Source of the DNA: Caballeronia sordidicola
Lineage (GTDB): Bacteria > Pseudomonadota > Gammaproteobacteria > Burkholderiales > Burkholderiaceae
Direction: 5' to 3'
NCBI RefSeq assembly: GCF_001544455.2
Contig: NZ_FCOC02000022.1
Span: forward strand, 34,272 to 98,271
Length of the DNA stretch: 64,000 nt
The translations under genes were made by a program, and so were the position numbers. Under the pieces are notes generated by a model that had not been told where the DNA came from, did no database searches, and saw only the letters and a program-made list of their open reading frames with translations. Positions 1 through 6,941 of this stretch are shown piece after piece. Positions within the stretch are counted from its first letter, which is position 1, and every line of letters starts with the position of its first letter.

Positions 1-776
1 TCGACGGCGTGCAAGAAGATGTGGTCAACCTGCTGCTGAATTTGAAGGGCGTCGTTTTCAAGCTGCATAACCGCGACGAAGTCACGGTTACGCTGCGCAA
101 GGAAGGCGAAGGCGTTGTTACGGCTGGGGATATCGAACTCGCGCACGATTGCGAAGTCATCAATCCCGGTCACGTGATCGCGCATCTTTCGAAGGGCGGC
201 AAGCTCGACGTTCAGATCAAGATTGAAAAGGGCCGCGGCTATGTGCCGGGCAACGTGCGTCGCTATGGTGAAGATTCGGCGAAGATCATTGGCCGTATCG
301 TGCTGGACGCGTCGTTTTCGCCGGTTTTGCGCGTGAGTTATGCTGTTGAAAGCGCTCGCGTTGAACAGCGTACTGACCTCGACAAGCTCGTGATGAACAT
401 CGAAACCAACGGCGTGATTTCGCCTGAGGAGGCGATTCGTCAGTCAGCCCGTATCCTGGTCGATCAGCTGTCGGTATTCGCGGCACTGGAAGGCACGGAA
501 GCAGCGGCGGAAGCACCGTCGCGCGCACCGCAGATCGATCCGATCCTGCTGCGTCCGGTCGATGATCTCGAACTTACGGTTCGTTCCGCGAACTGCCTGA
601 AGGCCGAGAACATCTATTACATCGGCGATTTGATCCAGCGCACGGAAAACGAATTGCTGAAGACGCCTAATCTCGGCCGGAAGTCGCTGAACGAGATCAA
701 GGAAGTCTTGGCGTCGCGTGGCCTGACGCTCGGTATGAAGCTCGAAAACTGGCCGCCGGCCGGTCTCGACAAGTAA
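1..776 (+). CDS. rpoA: RNA polymerase alpha subunit (5' end outside window)
   Basis: Alpha subunit of RNA polymerase. It dimerises to seed core assembly, and its C-terminal domain contacts UP elements and activators. The reading frame is open from base 3 at the window edge, so about 68 of the usual 325 residues are missing. The last part of the N-terminal assembly domain, the acidic/alanine linker and the whole C-terminal domain are visible. The C-terminal domain carries the conserved stretch RPVDDLELTVRSANCLKAEN, whose first R after V matches the DNA-binding Arg265 of E. coli. It ends in ENWPPAGLDK, typical of Burkholderiaceae. rplQ follows, as in the alpha operon of nearly all proteobacteria. 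One residue (SPVLRVSY) sits at a position that varies between families. Confidence 0.97.
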   Translation, partial: DGVQEDVVNLLLNLKGVVFKLHNRDEVTVTLRKEGEGVVTAGDIELAHDCEVINPGHVIAHLSKGGKLDVQIKIEKGRGYVPGNVRRYGEDSAKIIGRIVLDASFSPVLRVSYAVESARVEQRTDLDKLVMNIETNGVISPEEAIRQSARILVDQLSVFAALEGTEAAAEAPSRAPQIDPILLRPVDDLELTVRSANCLKAENIYYIGDLIQRTENELLKTPNLGRKSLNEIKEVLASRGLTLGMKLENWPPAGLDK

Positions 777-804
777 GGATCAAGCTGCACGCTTGACTGG
801 CAAA

Positions 805-833
805 GATGCGGATTTTCCTTTAGAATCCGCATC
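805..833 (+). terminator. Terminator-like hairpin between rpoA and rplQ
   Basis: A perfect 10-bp inverted repeat (GATGCGGATT at 805-814, AATCCGCATC at 824-833) with a 9-nt loop is followed by TCGCTTTTTCT. It lies inside an operon, 95 bases before rplQ. It could be a partial terminator or attenuator, or a processing site that sets the rpoA:rplQ ratio. The tail is weaker than a standard U-tract. Confidence 0.5.
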
Positions 834-928
834 TCGCTTTTTCTACGACCGGCCCGTGCGCTCAAGAGTTTTCTCAAGAGACGTAATAGAAGAGCTGGAT
901 CTAAACTCGATTAATCTGGAAATTCAAA

Positions 929-1324
929 ATGCGCCATAAACATGGTTTGCGGAAACTGAACCGCACGAGCAGCCACCGTCTGGCTATGCTCCGTAATATG
1001 TCGAACTCGCTGATCGCGCACGAAGTCATCAAGACAACGCTGCCGAAAGCCAAAGAACTCCGTAAAGTTGTTGAGCCGCTGATCACGCTCGGCAAGAAGC
1101 CGTCGCTGGCAAATCGTCGTCTGGCCTTCAACCGCCTGCGCGATCGTGATTCCGTTGCGAAGCTGTTCGACGTGCTTGGCCCGCGTTACGAAACGCGTCC
1201 GGGCGGCTACCTCAGCATTCTGAAGTTCGGCTTCCGTCAAGGCGACAACGCGCCAATGGCGCTGGTCATGTTGATGGACCGTCCGGAACTCGCTGAAGCT
1301 GACGACGTGCAAGAAGCTGAATAA
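929..1324 (+). CDS. rplQ: 50S ribosomal protein L17
   Basis: Large-subunit ribosomal protein L17, 131 residues, the usual bacterial length. The N-terminus MRHKHGLRKLNRTSSHR and the basic segment that follows match the family closely. It is the last gene of the alpha operon after rpoA, and a strong terminator lies 23 bases downstream. The C-terminus is acidic (ELAEADDVQEAE), a common variation in beta-proteobacteria. The identification rests on sequence and on position. Confidence 0.97.
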   Translation: MRHKHGLRKLNRTSSHRLAMLRNMSNSLIAHEVIKTTLPKAKELRKVVEPLITLGKKPSLANRRLAFNRLRDRDSVAKLFDVLGPRYETRPGGYLSILKFGFRQGDNAPMALVMLMDRPELAEADDVQEAE

Positions 1325-1346
1325 GCCTTGGAGCATGTGTCGGACT

Positions 1347-1376
1347 AAAAAGGCCAAGCTTTGCTTGGCCTTTTTT
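1347..1376 (+). terminator. Rho-independent terminator of rpoA-rplQ
   Basis: Perfect 13-bp stem (1347-1359 with 1363-1375), 3-nt loop, six T residues at the 3' end. The A-rich 5' side makes it potentially bidirectional, but only the plus-strand operon ends here. Confidence 0.93.
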
Positions 1377-1487
1377 ACGTCCAGCGACGGACCAAGCCAC
1401 GCGACACTGATAGGCCGATTGGCCTAATGTCAGGCGTCGGCTCCGAATGCTACGATTGCGTCCATATCGATTGATTTGGAGTTTTTC

Positions 1488-1820
1488 GTGAATACGCCCG
1501 TCGTCCTTGTTCTCACGACGCTACCCGACAGTGACACCGCATCGGCGCTGGCGCAGCAGGTGATCGACGCACGGCTTGCAGCCTGCGTGACCGAGCTGGG
1601 CTTGGTCAAGTCGCGGTATTGGTGGAAGGGAAAAGTCGAGGCGGCTGACGAGCTTCAACTTCTGTTCAAGACGAGTCTTGGGCGAGGCGATGAACTAGCC
1701 CGCTTCATCGAGTCGAATCATCCTTACGAAACACCTGAAATTGTCTCGTGGCAGGCCGATGCGTCAGCGGCTTACGGACAGTGGATCATCGCGGAAACTC
1801 AACGTCCTCTTAATGTTTAA
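1488..1820 (+). CDS. cutA: Divalent cation tolerance protein CutA
   Basis: Small cytosolic trimeric CutA1 protein, linked in enterics to tolerance of copper and other divalent metals; its biochemical role is not settled. The family segments AACVTELG, YWWKGKVE and HPYETPEI are present. I chose the GTG at 1488 because GGAG (1478-1481) stands 6 nt before it; an upstream TTG at 1476 overlaps that ribosome binding site. This gives 110 residues, close to the family norm of about 105-115. The stop overlaps the dsbD start by 8 bases, so the two genes are translationally coupled. cutA-dsbD is an old association also seen in E. coli. Confidence 0.93.
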   Translation: MNTPVVLVLTTLPDSDTASALAQQVIDARLAACVTELGLVKSRYWWKGKVEAADELQLLFKTSLGRGDELARFIESNHPYETPEIVSWQADASAAYGQWIIAETQRPLNV

Positions 1821-3672
1821 GTCCTTCGCTTTCTGGTCGCGCCGGCCGCTCGATGCAGTACTCATGTTGCTGTCGTGCTTCGTCCTGATGTTCGGTTCGA
1901 TTTCGGTCACGCGCGCCGCCGACGATTTCCTCGATCCGGCCGTGGCGTTCAAATTCAGCGCGAGCGAGAAGCCCGGCGAAATTGATGTGCGGTATAAGGT
2001 CGCAGAAGGCTACTACATGTACCGGGAGCGTTTTGCGTTTGCTGTCAAAAGCGGTAGCGCGACGCTCGGCGAAGCCAAGTTGCCGGCTGGCAAGGTGCAC
2101 TTCGATCAAACCTTCAACAAGGACGTGGAAACGTATCGCGGAGAACTGCTGATCCGGATTCCGGTGAAGCAGGCTTCGGGTCCGTTCGATCTTGCGGTGA
2201 CGTCGCAAGGATGTGCCGATCAGGGCATCTGCTATCCGCCGGCGGAGCACGTTTATCACGTGACGGGCGCCGCATTGCAAGCGGCAAGTGCGACCGGCGC
2301 TACAGGCACGCAGGCCGCTGAGAATGCCGGCGATATCCCCTGGTACGACCGCGCGACCAACGCCGACTACGCACAATCGCTGCTGGAAAGCGGAGGTTTC
2401 TTCCCGATCGTCGGGTTGTACTTCGTTGCGGGCATCGTATTGAGTTTGCTGCCGTGCTCCTATCCGATGATTCCGATTCTCTCGGCCATCATCATTGGCG
2501 AAGGCGCGCGGGTTACACGGTCGCGCGGGTTCGGATTGTCGGCCGCGTACGTGTTCGGCATGGCCCTTGTGTATACGGCGCTCGGCGTGCTCGCCGCAAT
2601 GATCGGGCAAAGCCTGGGCGCGTGGCTGCAAAACCCGTGGGTGCTCGGCGCCTTCGGCGTATTGCTCGCAGTCTTCGCGCTTACGCTGATCGCGGGTGTG
2701 GATATCGCATTGCCGGCGCGGTGGCAAAACAGCGTCAACAATGCGTCGCAGAAGCGCTCGGGCGGGAAGGTCGCTGCAGTGATCGTCATGGGCGCGCTGT
2801 CGGCGCTCGTGGTCGGTGCGTGCATGACCGCGCCACTGTTCGCCGTGCTGGCGTTCATTGCGCATACGGGCAACGCGCTGCTCGGCGGCGCTGCGCTCTT
2901 TTCGATGGGAGTCGGACTCGGCGTTCCGCTTCTGATCATCGGGCTCGGTGCCGGGACATTGCTGCCACGCGCGGGCAACTGGATGGACGGCGTCAAGGTT
3001 TCCTTCGGCGTAATCTTGCTCGCGGCAGCGTTGTGGATCGTCTGGCCGGTGCTGGGCGCGGTGGTGCAGATGGCGCTGGCTGCATTGTGGTTGCTTATGG
3101 CGGCAGCGGCGCTTGGGTTGTTTTCATCGGGCGCATTGAGTGGGTCAATCTGGCGCCGGCTCGGCCGGGGAATCGGCGCGCTGCTTGCGATCTGGGGCGC
3201 GGCGCTGCTCGTGGGCCTTGCCGCGGGGTCAACCGATCCGCTCCGGCCGCTTGCCGTTTTCACCGCACGTGCCGGCAGCGCGACGCCAGCCGCAACTCAG
3301 GCTTCAGCCCCCGGCGAGACCTTCGCGCCGGTCAGGTCATCGGCGCAACTGGATCTTGCACTCAAGGCTGCAGGCCGTCCGGCTATGCTCGATTTCTACG
3401 CCGACTGGTGCGTGTCGTGCAAGGAAATGGAGCACCTGACGTTCACCGATCCTCAAGTGCGTGCGCGTTTGGCGCAACTCAACCTGCTGCGCGCCGACGT
3501 AACTGCGAACAACGCCGACGATCAAGCTTTGCTGAAGCGTTTCAAGCTCTTCGGACCGCCGGGCATCATCTTCTTCGATGCCCAAGGTAACGAGGTCGCA
3601 CGCGTCGTAGGCTATGAGTCGGCGGACAAGTTCTTGCGAAGCCTCGACAAGCTCGCTTCACCGACCACCTAG
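1813..3672 (+). CDS. dsbD: Thiol:disulfide interchange protein DsbD
   Basis: Inner-membrane protein that carries reducing power from cytosolic thioredoxin to periplasmic DsbC/DsbG and to the cytochrome c maturation pathway. 619 residues from the ATG inside the cutA stop. In order: a signal peptide (about 1-35, ending TRA), the periplasmic alpha domain with the Cys pair of GCADQGICYPP, eight membrane segments with the membrane Cys residues in LLPCSYPM and GACMTAPL, and a C-terminal thioredoxin domain with CVSC in DWCVSCKEME. All three redox-active Cys pairs are present. The supply of electrons for heme ligation fits the cytochrome c maturation genes 5 kb downstream. Confidence 0.95.
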   Translation: MFKSFAFWSRRPLDAVLMLLSCFVLMFGSISVTRAADDFLDPAVAFKFSASEKPGEIDVRYKVAEGYYMYRERFAFAVKSGSATLGEAKLPAGKVHFDQTFNKDVETYRGELLIRIPVKQASGPFDLAVTSQGCADQGICYPPAEHVYHVTGAALQAASATGATGTQAAENAGDIPWYDRATNADYAQSLLESGGFFPIVGLYFVAGIVLSLLPCSYPMIPILSAIIIGEGARVTRSRGFGLSAAYVFGMALVYTALGVLAAMIGQSLGAWLQNPWVLGAFGVLLAVFALTLIAGVDIALPARWQNSVNNASQKRSGGKVAAVIVMGALSALVVGACMTAPLFAVLAFIAHTGNALLGGAALFSMGVGLGVPLLIIGLGAGTLLPRAGNWMDGVKVSFGVILLAAALWIVWPVLGAVVQMALAALWLLMAAAALGLFSSGALSGSIWRRLGRGIGALLAIWGAALLVGLAAGSTDPLRPLAVFTARAGSATPAATQASAPGETFAPVRSSAQLDLALKAAGRPAMLDFYADWCVSCKEMEHLTFTDPQVRARLAQLNLLRADVTANNADDQALLKRFKLFGPPGIIFFDAQGNEVARVVGYESADKFLRSLDKLASPTT

Positions 3673-3687
3673 ACTCTTCCGCTCGCT

Positions 3688-3729
3688 GAACGCAAAAAGG
3701 CGACGCATTTGCGTCGCCTTTTTGCGTTC
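3688..3729. terminator. Bidirectional terminator between dsbD and hemB
   Basis: A perfect 20-bp inverted repeat (3688-3707 with 3710-3729) contains A5 on one arm and T5 on the other, so it can end transcription from both sides. It lies between the convergent dsbD (+) and hemB (-). Confidence 0.93.
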
Positions 3730-3752
3730 AAACGTTCAAACCAAAATAGCCG

Positions 3753-4751
3753 CTACTTCGAAGCCCGCAGAATCCGGGCTGCATCCAGAGCGAAGTAGGT
3801 GAGCACGCCATCCGCGCCCGCACGCTTGAATGCGAGCAATGATTCCATCATGGTCTTGTCGTGATCGAGCCAGCCGTTTTGCGCGGCGGCCTTGATCATT
3901 GCGTACTCGCCGCTGACCTGGTACGCGTAGGTCGGAAACCGGAACTCTTCCTTCACGCGATACACAATGTCCAGATAAGGCATGCCCGGCTTGACCATCA
4001 CCATGTCCGCGCCTTCTTCAATGTCCATGCGCACTTCGCGCAGGGCTTCGTCGGAGTTGGCCGGGTCCATCTGGTAGGTCATCTTGTTGCTCTTGCCGAG
4101 GTTCGTAGCGGAGCCGACGGCATCGCGGAACGGACCGTAGAACGCCGACGCGAACTTCGCCGCATACGCCATGATCCGCGTGTGCACGTGGCCATCGCTT
4201 TCGAGCATTTCGCGAATCGCGCCGATCCGGCCGTCCATCATGTCCGAAGGCGCGACGATATCCACGCCGGCTTCAGCCTGGGTACGCGCCTGTTCAACGA
4301 GGATCTCGCTGGTTTCGTCGTTGATGACGTAGCCCTGTTCATCCAGTACGCCGTCCTGCCCGTGGCTGGTGTAAGGGTCCAGCGCGACATCGGTCAGCAC
4401 GCCCAATTCGGGGAAATGCTTTTTCAGCTCGCGCACGGCGCGCGGCACCAGGCCTTCAGGATTTGTCGCCTCACGGCCGTCCGGTGTTTTCAACGACGGT
4501 TCGATAGCCGGAAACAGCGAAATGACCGGCACGCCCAGTTCCATGCACTGCTCGGCGACTTTCATCAGCAGGTCGACGGAAGTTCGCTCGACGCCGGGCA
4601 TGGACGGCACAGCCTGACGCAGATTCGTTCCCTCGACGATAAACACCGGATAGATCAGGTCGTTGGTCGACAAGAGGTTTTCACGCATCAGACGGCGCGA
4701 AAAGTCGTCCCGGCGCATGCGGCGCGGACGATGATGCGGATAGAAACTCAT
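3753..4751 (-). CDS. hemB: Delta-aminolevulinic acid dehydratase (porphobilinogen synthase)
   Basis: Condenses two 5-aminolevulinate molecules to porphobilinogen, an early step of heme and siroheme synthesis. 332 residues, full length. Two Schiff-base lysine regions are visible: AAKFASAFYGPF and VMVKPGMPYLD. The metal-binding segment at residues 121-134 reads DVALDPYTSHGQDG. It has Asp where zinc-type enzymes have Cys, which by established family rules marks a magnesium/potassium-dependent HemB of the Pseudomonas type. The gene is convergent with dsbD. The 296 bases before it hold a candidate small RNA on the other strand and a possible promoter. Confidence 0.96.
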   Translation of the reverse strand: MSFYPHHRPRRMRRDDFSRRLMRENLLSTNDLIYPVFIVEGTNLRQAVPSMPGVERTSVDLLMKVAEQCMELGVPVISLFPAIEPSLKTPDGREATNPEGLVPRAVRELKKHFPELGVLTDVALDPYTSHGQDGVLDEQGYVINDETSEILVEQARTQAEAGVDIVAPSDMMDGRIGAIREMLESDGHVHTRIMAYAAKFASAFYGPFRDAVGSATNLGKSNKMTYQMDPANSDEALREVRMDIEEGADMVMVKPGMPYLDIVYRVKEEFRFPTYAYQVSGEYAMIKAAAQNGWLDHDKTMMESLLAFKRAGADGVLTYFALDAARILRASK

Positions 4752-4857
4752 GAAGTTTGCTCGGGAATGTTGGAAACGCGAAGTTGTCGGGAAGCGGCGG
4801 GTAGATCATACGGCGCATAGGCTCGAAGCGCCTGACCCCAAGCCAGGCGGCTTCAGA

Positions 4858-4886
4858 ACCATTTCGAGACAATGGTATATCATACC
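4858..4886. promoter_or_regulatory. Inverted repeats and -10-like motifs upstream of hemB
   Basis: Two adjacent inverted repeats, ACCATT-N7-AATGGT (4858-4876) and GGTAT-N3-ATACC (4874-4886), overlap -10-like hexamers on both strands: TATGAT on the minus strand reading toward hemB, and TATATC/TATCAT on the plus strand reading toward the candidate small RNA. No good -35 partner is visible on either strand. The assignment as a divergent promoter with an operator is inference. Confidence 0.3.
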
Positions 4887-5006
4887 GGTCGAGCAAGGCG
4901 CCTGGCGCCGAACTCCCCGCTTCTCCTCCCTGAGCGGGCGCCTGTGGCGATTCGTAAAGGATTCGATCAGGCTGTTTGGCCCGCCGTCACGCGGCGGGCT
5001 TTTTTA
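4885..5006 (+). ncRNA. Candidate trans-acting small RNA with C/U-rich loop
   Basis: No convincing protein gene lies at 4752-5047, yet a strong plus-strand intrinsic terminator stands at 4979-5006 (8-bp GC-only stem, loop TCACG, six T). Both flanking genes run on the minus strand, so it serves neither. About 60 nt upstream, CCCGCT (4916-4921) and AGCGGG (4933-4938) enclose the loop TCTCCTCCCTG, which is complementary to Shine-Dalgarno sequences. This is the architecture of Hfq- or CcsR-like small RNAs. The 5' end is only estimated. It does not match a known family that I recognise. Confidence 0.42.
4979..5006 (+). terminator. Orphan plus-strand terminator
   Basis: GCCCGCCG (4979-4986) pairs with CGGCGGGC (4992-4999) and is followed by seven T residues (5000-5006). 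The minus strand has no T-tract after the stem, so it terminates plus-strand transcripts only. Confidence 0.8.
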
Positions 5007-5047
5007 TGCCGGGAACATGTGCACCCGTTCCAGGCTCACTGTGAGGC

Positions 5048-5713
5048 TCACTGCGCCTCGTCTGCCGGATCGCTTTCTTCAATCGCCTTGGGAATCAGCC
5101 AGCTTTCGATCTTCTCGTGTGCTTCATCGAGGCCAACGCGCTTCAAGGCTGAAAAAAGCTGGACTGTCAGTTCTCCGCGATACCCCGCGGCCGTGTATTC
5201 ATCGAAAGCTTTCTTGGTCGCGCGCAGCGTGTTGATGCTCTCCTGGCGCGTCAATTTGTCGCATTTCGTCAGCAATGCATGAATAGGCTTGCCGGTAGGC
5301 GCAAACCACTCGAGCATGATCTTGTCGAGCTCGGTGAGCGGCCGGCGCGAATCCATCATCAGGATCATGCCGACCAGTTGGGCCCGGCTCTGCAAATAGG
5401 TGGACAACAATGCCTGCCAATGGAGCTTGGCGTTGCCCGACACTTCGGCGTACCCATAGCCCGGCAAGTCCACCACGTGGGCCTTCGGCTGGTCTGCCGG
5501 GCCAATGGCGAAGTAATTGATATGCTGGGTGCGCCCCGGCGTCTTGCTCGCGAACGCGAGCCGTTTCTGGTTGCACAGCAGGTTGATGGCGGTCGACTTG
5601 CCGGCATTCGAGCGCCCCGCGAACGCAATCTCCGGCTGCGGCGTGGGAGGCAGATCGCGTAAGTGATTGACCGTCGTAAAGAAACGGGCCTGATGAAGCA
5701 GGAATGACGACAT
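5048..5713 (-). CDS. engB: Ribosome biogenesis GTPase EngB (YihA/YsxC)
   Basis: Essential small GTPase needed for late 50S subunit assembly. 221 residues from the ATG at 5713; a longer open frame to 5974 is not needed and lacks family similarity. GTPase motifs are in order: G1 GRSNAGKS (33-40), G2 region with PGRTQHIN, G3 DLPGYG, G4 TKCDK and G5 SALKR. The gene is divergent from the cytochrome c4 gene, with 321 bases between. An earlier name, YihA, comes from E. coli. Confidence 0.95.
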   Translation of the reverse strand: MSSFLLHQARFFTTVNHLRDLPPTPQPEIAFAGRSNAGKSTAINLLCNQKRLAFASKTPGRTQHINYFAIGPADQPKAHVVDLPGYGYAEVSGNAKLHWQALLSTYLQSRAQLVGMILMMDSRRPLTELDKIMLEWFAPTGKPIHALLTKCDKLTRQESINTLRATKKAFDEYTAAGYRGELTVQLFSALKRVGLDEAHEKIESWLIPKAIEESDPADEAQ

Positions 5714-6034
5714 GGGAAGACCGAAAGTGAAATTCTGTAGAAACTCGAGCTGTAAGGAGCCACTGAATACTGGGCTTGCCCCGACTGGCGTCTTTGCGTT
5801 TAGGGAGTTATTGTACAATACGACGGTCGTATGAAGACCAGCCAGGGCACGCAAGACCCAAGCGGCATAAGGAGTGAGACAGGTTTGAAGGCAGATTTCG
5901 GGGCGCGCGGCGGGTGAATTTTTAGCCCATGCCGAACTCGTATCGCGTCCTCTGTCGGGTGTCTTGCAGTGCATCGGTAACCGTCGTTTTGCAGAACCTC
6001 ACAATTCTCACAAGACGAATAACAGGGTACGCGA
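5714..6034. promoter_or_regulatory. Divergent engB / cytochrome c4 intergenic region with a 15-bp palindrome
   Basis: This 321-base spacer has no gene that I can support. It contains ATACGAC-G-GTCGTAT at 5818-5832, a perfect 7+7 inverted repeat, directly preceded by TTGTACAA (5811-5818). On the minus strand this places a TACAAT -10-like hexamer about 100 nt before engB. The repeat would sit just upstream of that hexamer, a place typical of an operator. No clear promoter for the plus-strand cytochrome gene is seen. Confidence 0.35.
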
Positions 6035-6721
6035 ATGAACCGACTGTACAAGACTCTGATGGCCTTGGAATTAGCAGCAGCATTCGGAGCGGGGTTGGTA
6101 GGCTGGACACTCACGGCGCAGGCGGCAAACGCAGCGGAACCCGCAGCCGCCGCGGCGCCGGCCAAACCTGATGTCGCGCGGGGCCAGGCGATTGCCACCC
6201 AGGTCTGCGCGGCGTGTCACGGAGCAGATGGCAACAGCGCCGGTGGCGCATTTCCAAAGCTCGCTGGCCAGCACGCCGAGTACATCGTCAAGCAGTTGAA
6301 GGATTACAAGACGCAGCCGGGCGCGAAAGAGCCGGCGCGCAAGAATGCGATCATGGCCGGAATTGCAAGCGCATTGAACGATGAGGACGTGGTCAACGTG
6401 GCTGCGTATTTTGAGACACAGAAGGCGAAGCCCGGTTACGCGCGGGACAAGAACACGGTCCCGCTTGGAATGAAGATTTATCGTGGCGGTGTGACGGATC
6501 GAGGCGTTCCCGCTTGCGCCGCGTGTCATGGTGCGACGGGTATGGGCGTACCCGTGCAGTATCCGCGGTTGTCGGGACAGTGGGCCGATTACACGGCGGC
6601 GCAGCTTACCGCGTTCGCGCAAGGCACGCGCAACAATAGCGAGCCCATGCACACCATCGCGCTGCGCCTGAATGAAGCGGAAGTGAAGGCGGTCGCGGAT
6701 TACATCGCAGGTTTGCATTGA
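6035..6721 (+). CDS. Di-heme cytochrome c4
   Basis: Periplasmic electron carrier of the cytochrome c4 type, which usually feeds terminal oxidases. 228 residues with a signal peptide (about 1-33, ending in ANA). It carries two heme-attachment motifs, CAACH at 58-62 and CAACH at 161-165, each in one half of a duplicated class I cytochrome fold. Candidate distal Met ligands lie in NAIMAGI and SEPMHTI. The next two genes build covalent heme attachment (System II), so cytochrome and maturation machinery are adjacent. A terminator separates them, so they are not a simple single transcript. Confidence 0.92.
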   Translation: MNRLYKTLMALELAAAFGAGLVGWTLTAQAANAAEPAAAAAPAKPDVARGQAIATQVCAACHGADGNSAGGAFPKLAGQHAEYIVKQLKDYKTQPGAKEPARKNAIMAGIASALNDEDVVNVAAYFETQKAKPGYARDKNTVPLGMKIYRGGVTDRGVPACAACHGATGMGVPVQYPRLSGQWADYTAAQLTAFAQGTRNNSEPMHTIALRLNEAEVKAVADYIAGLH

Positions 6722-6841
6722 AGCAGCAGTCTGCAGCGGGCACGAGTCTGCATTAAGATGCGCGCAGCGTCGTACGCGCGTCACCGCCAATCGGCGAGCC
6801 GTTTGGCATAGTGCGAACCCAGCATTAACATGCAACACGAT

Positions 6842-6921
6842 GCCGGTCCGACGAGACCGGCGTGCAAATAAGAAAAAGGGTGGGACGCCGGTCGTGCGCC
6901 GGTGCGTCTCCACCCTTTTTT
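6842..6921 (+). terminator. Double hairpin and terminator after cytochrome c4
   Basis: A small hairpin (GCCGGT 6842-6847 with ACCGGC 6856-6861) precedes a long one: AAAAAGGGTGG (6873-6883) pairs with CCACCCTTTTT (6910-6920), with inner GACGC/GCGTC pairing and one bulge. The U-tract ends 20 bases before the resB start codon. Confidence 0.85.
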
Positions 6922-6941
6922 GCTGTTCAGCCGGAGTTTGA

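Noticed and set aside
325..345. SPVLRVSY in RpoA, where relatives commonly have SPVRRVSY
   Set aside because: The position is Glu in E. coli and varies; no functional inference is possible without an alignment.
4926..4938. CCTCCCTGAGC resembles the 5' part of 6S RNA
   Set aside because: The long closing stem and the 180-nt length of 6S RNA are absent: the terminator is within 75 bases.
4872..5282. Plus-strand open frames across the hemB-engB spacer
   Set aside because: They run into engB antisense and across a strong terminator; the spacer is better explained as a non-coding RNA.
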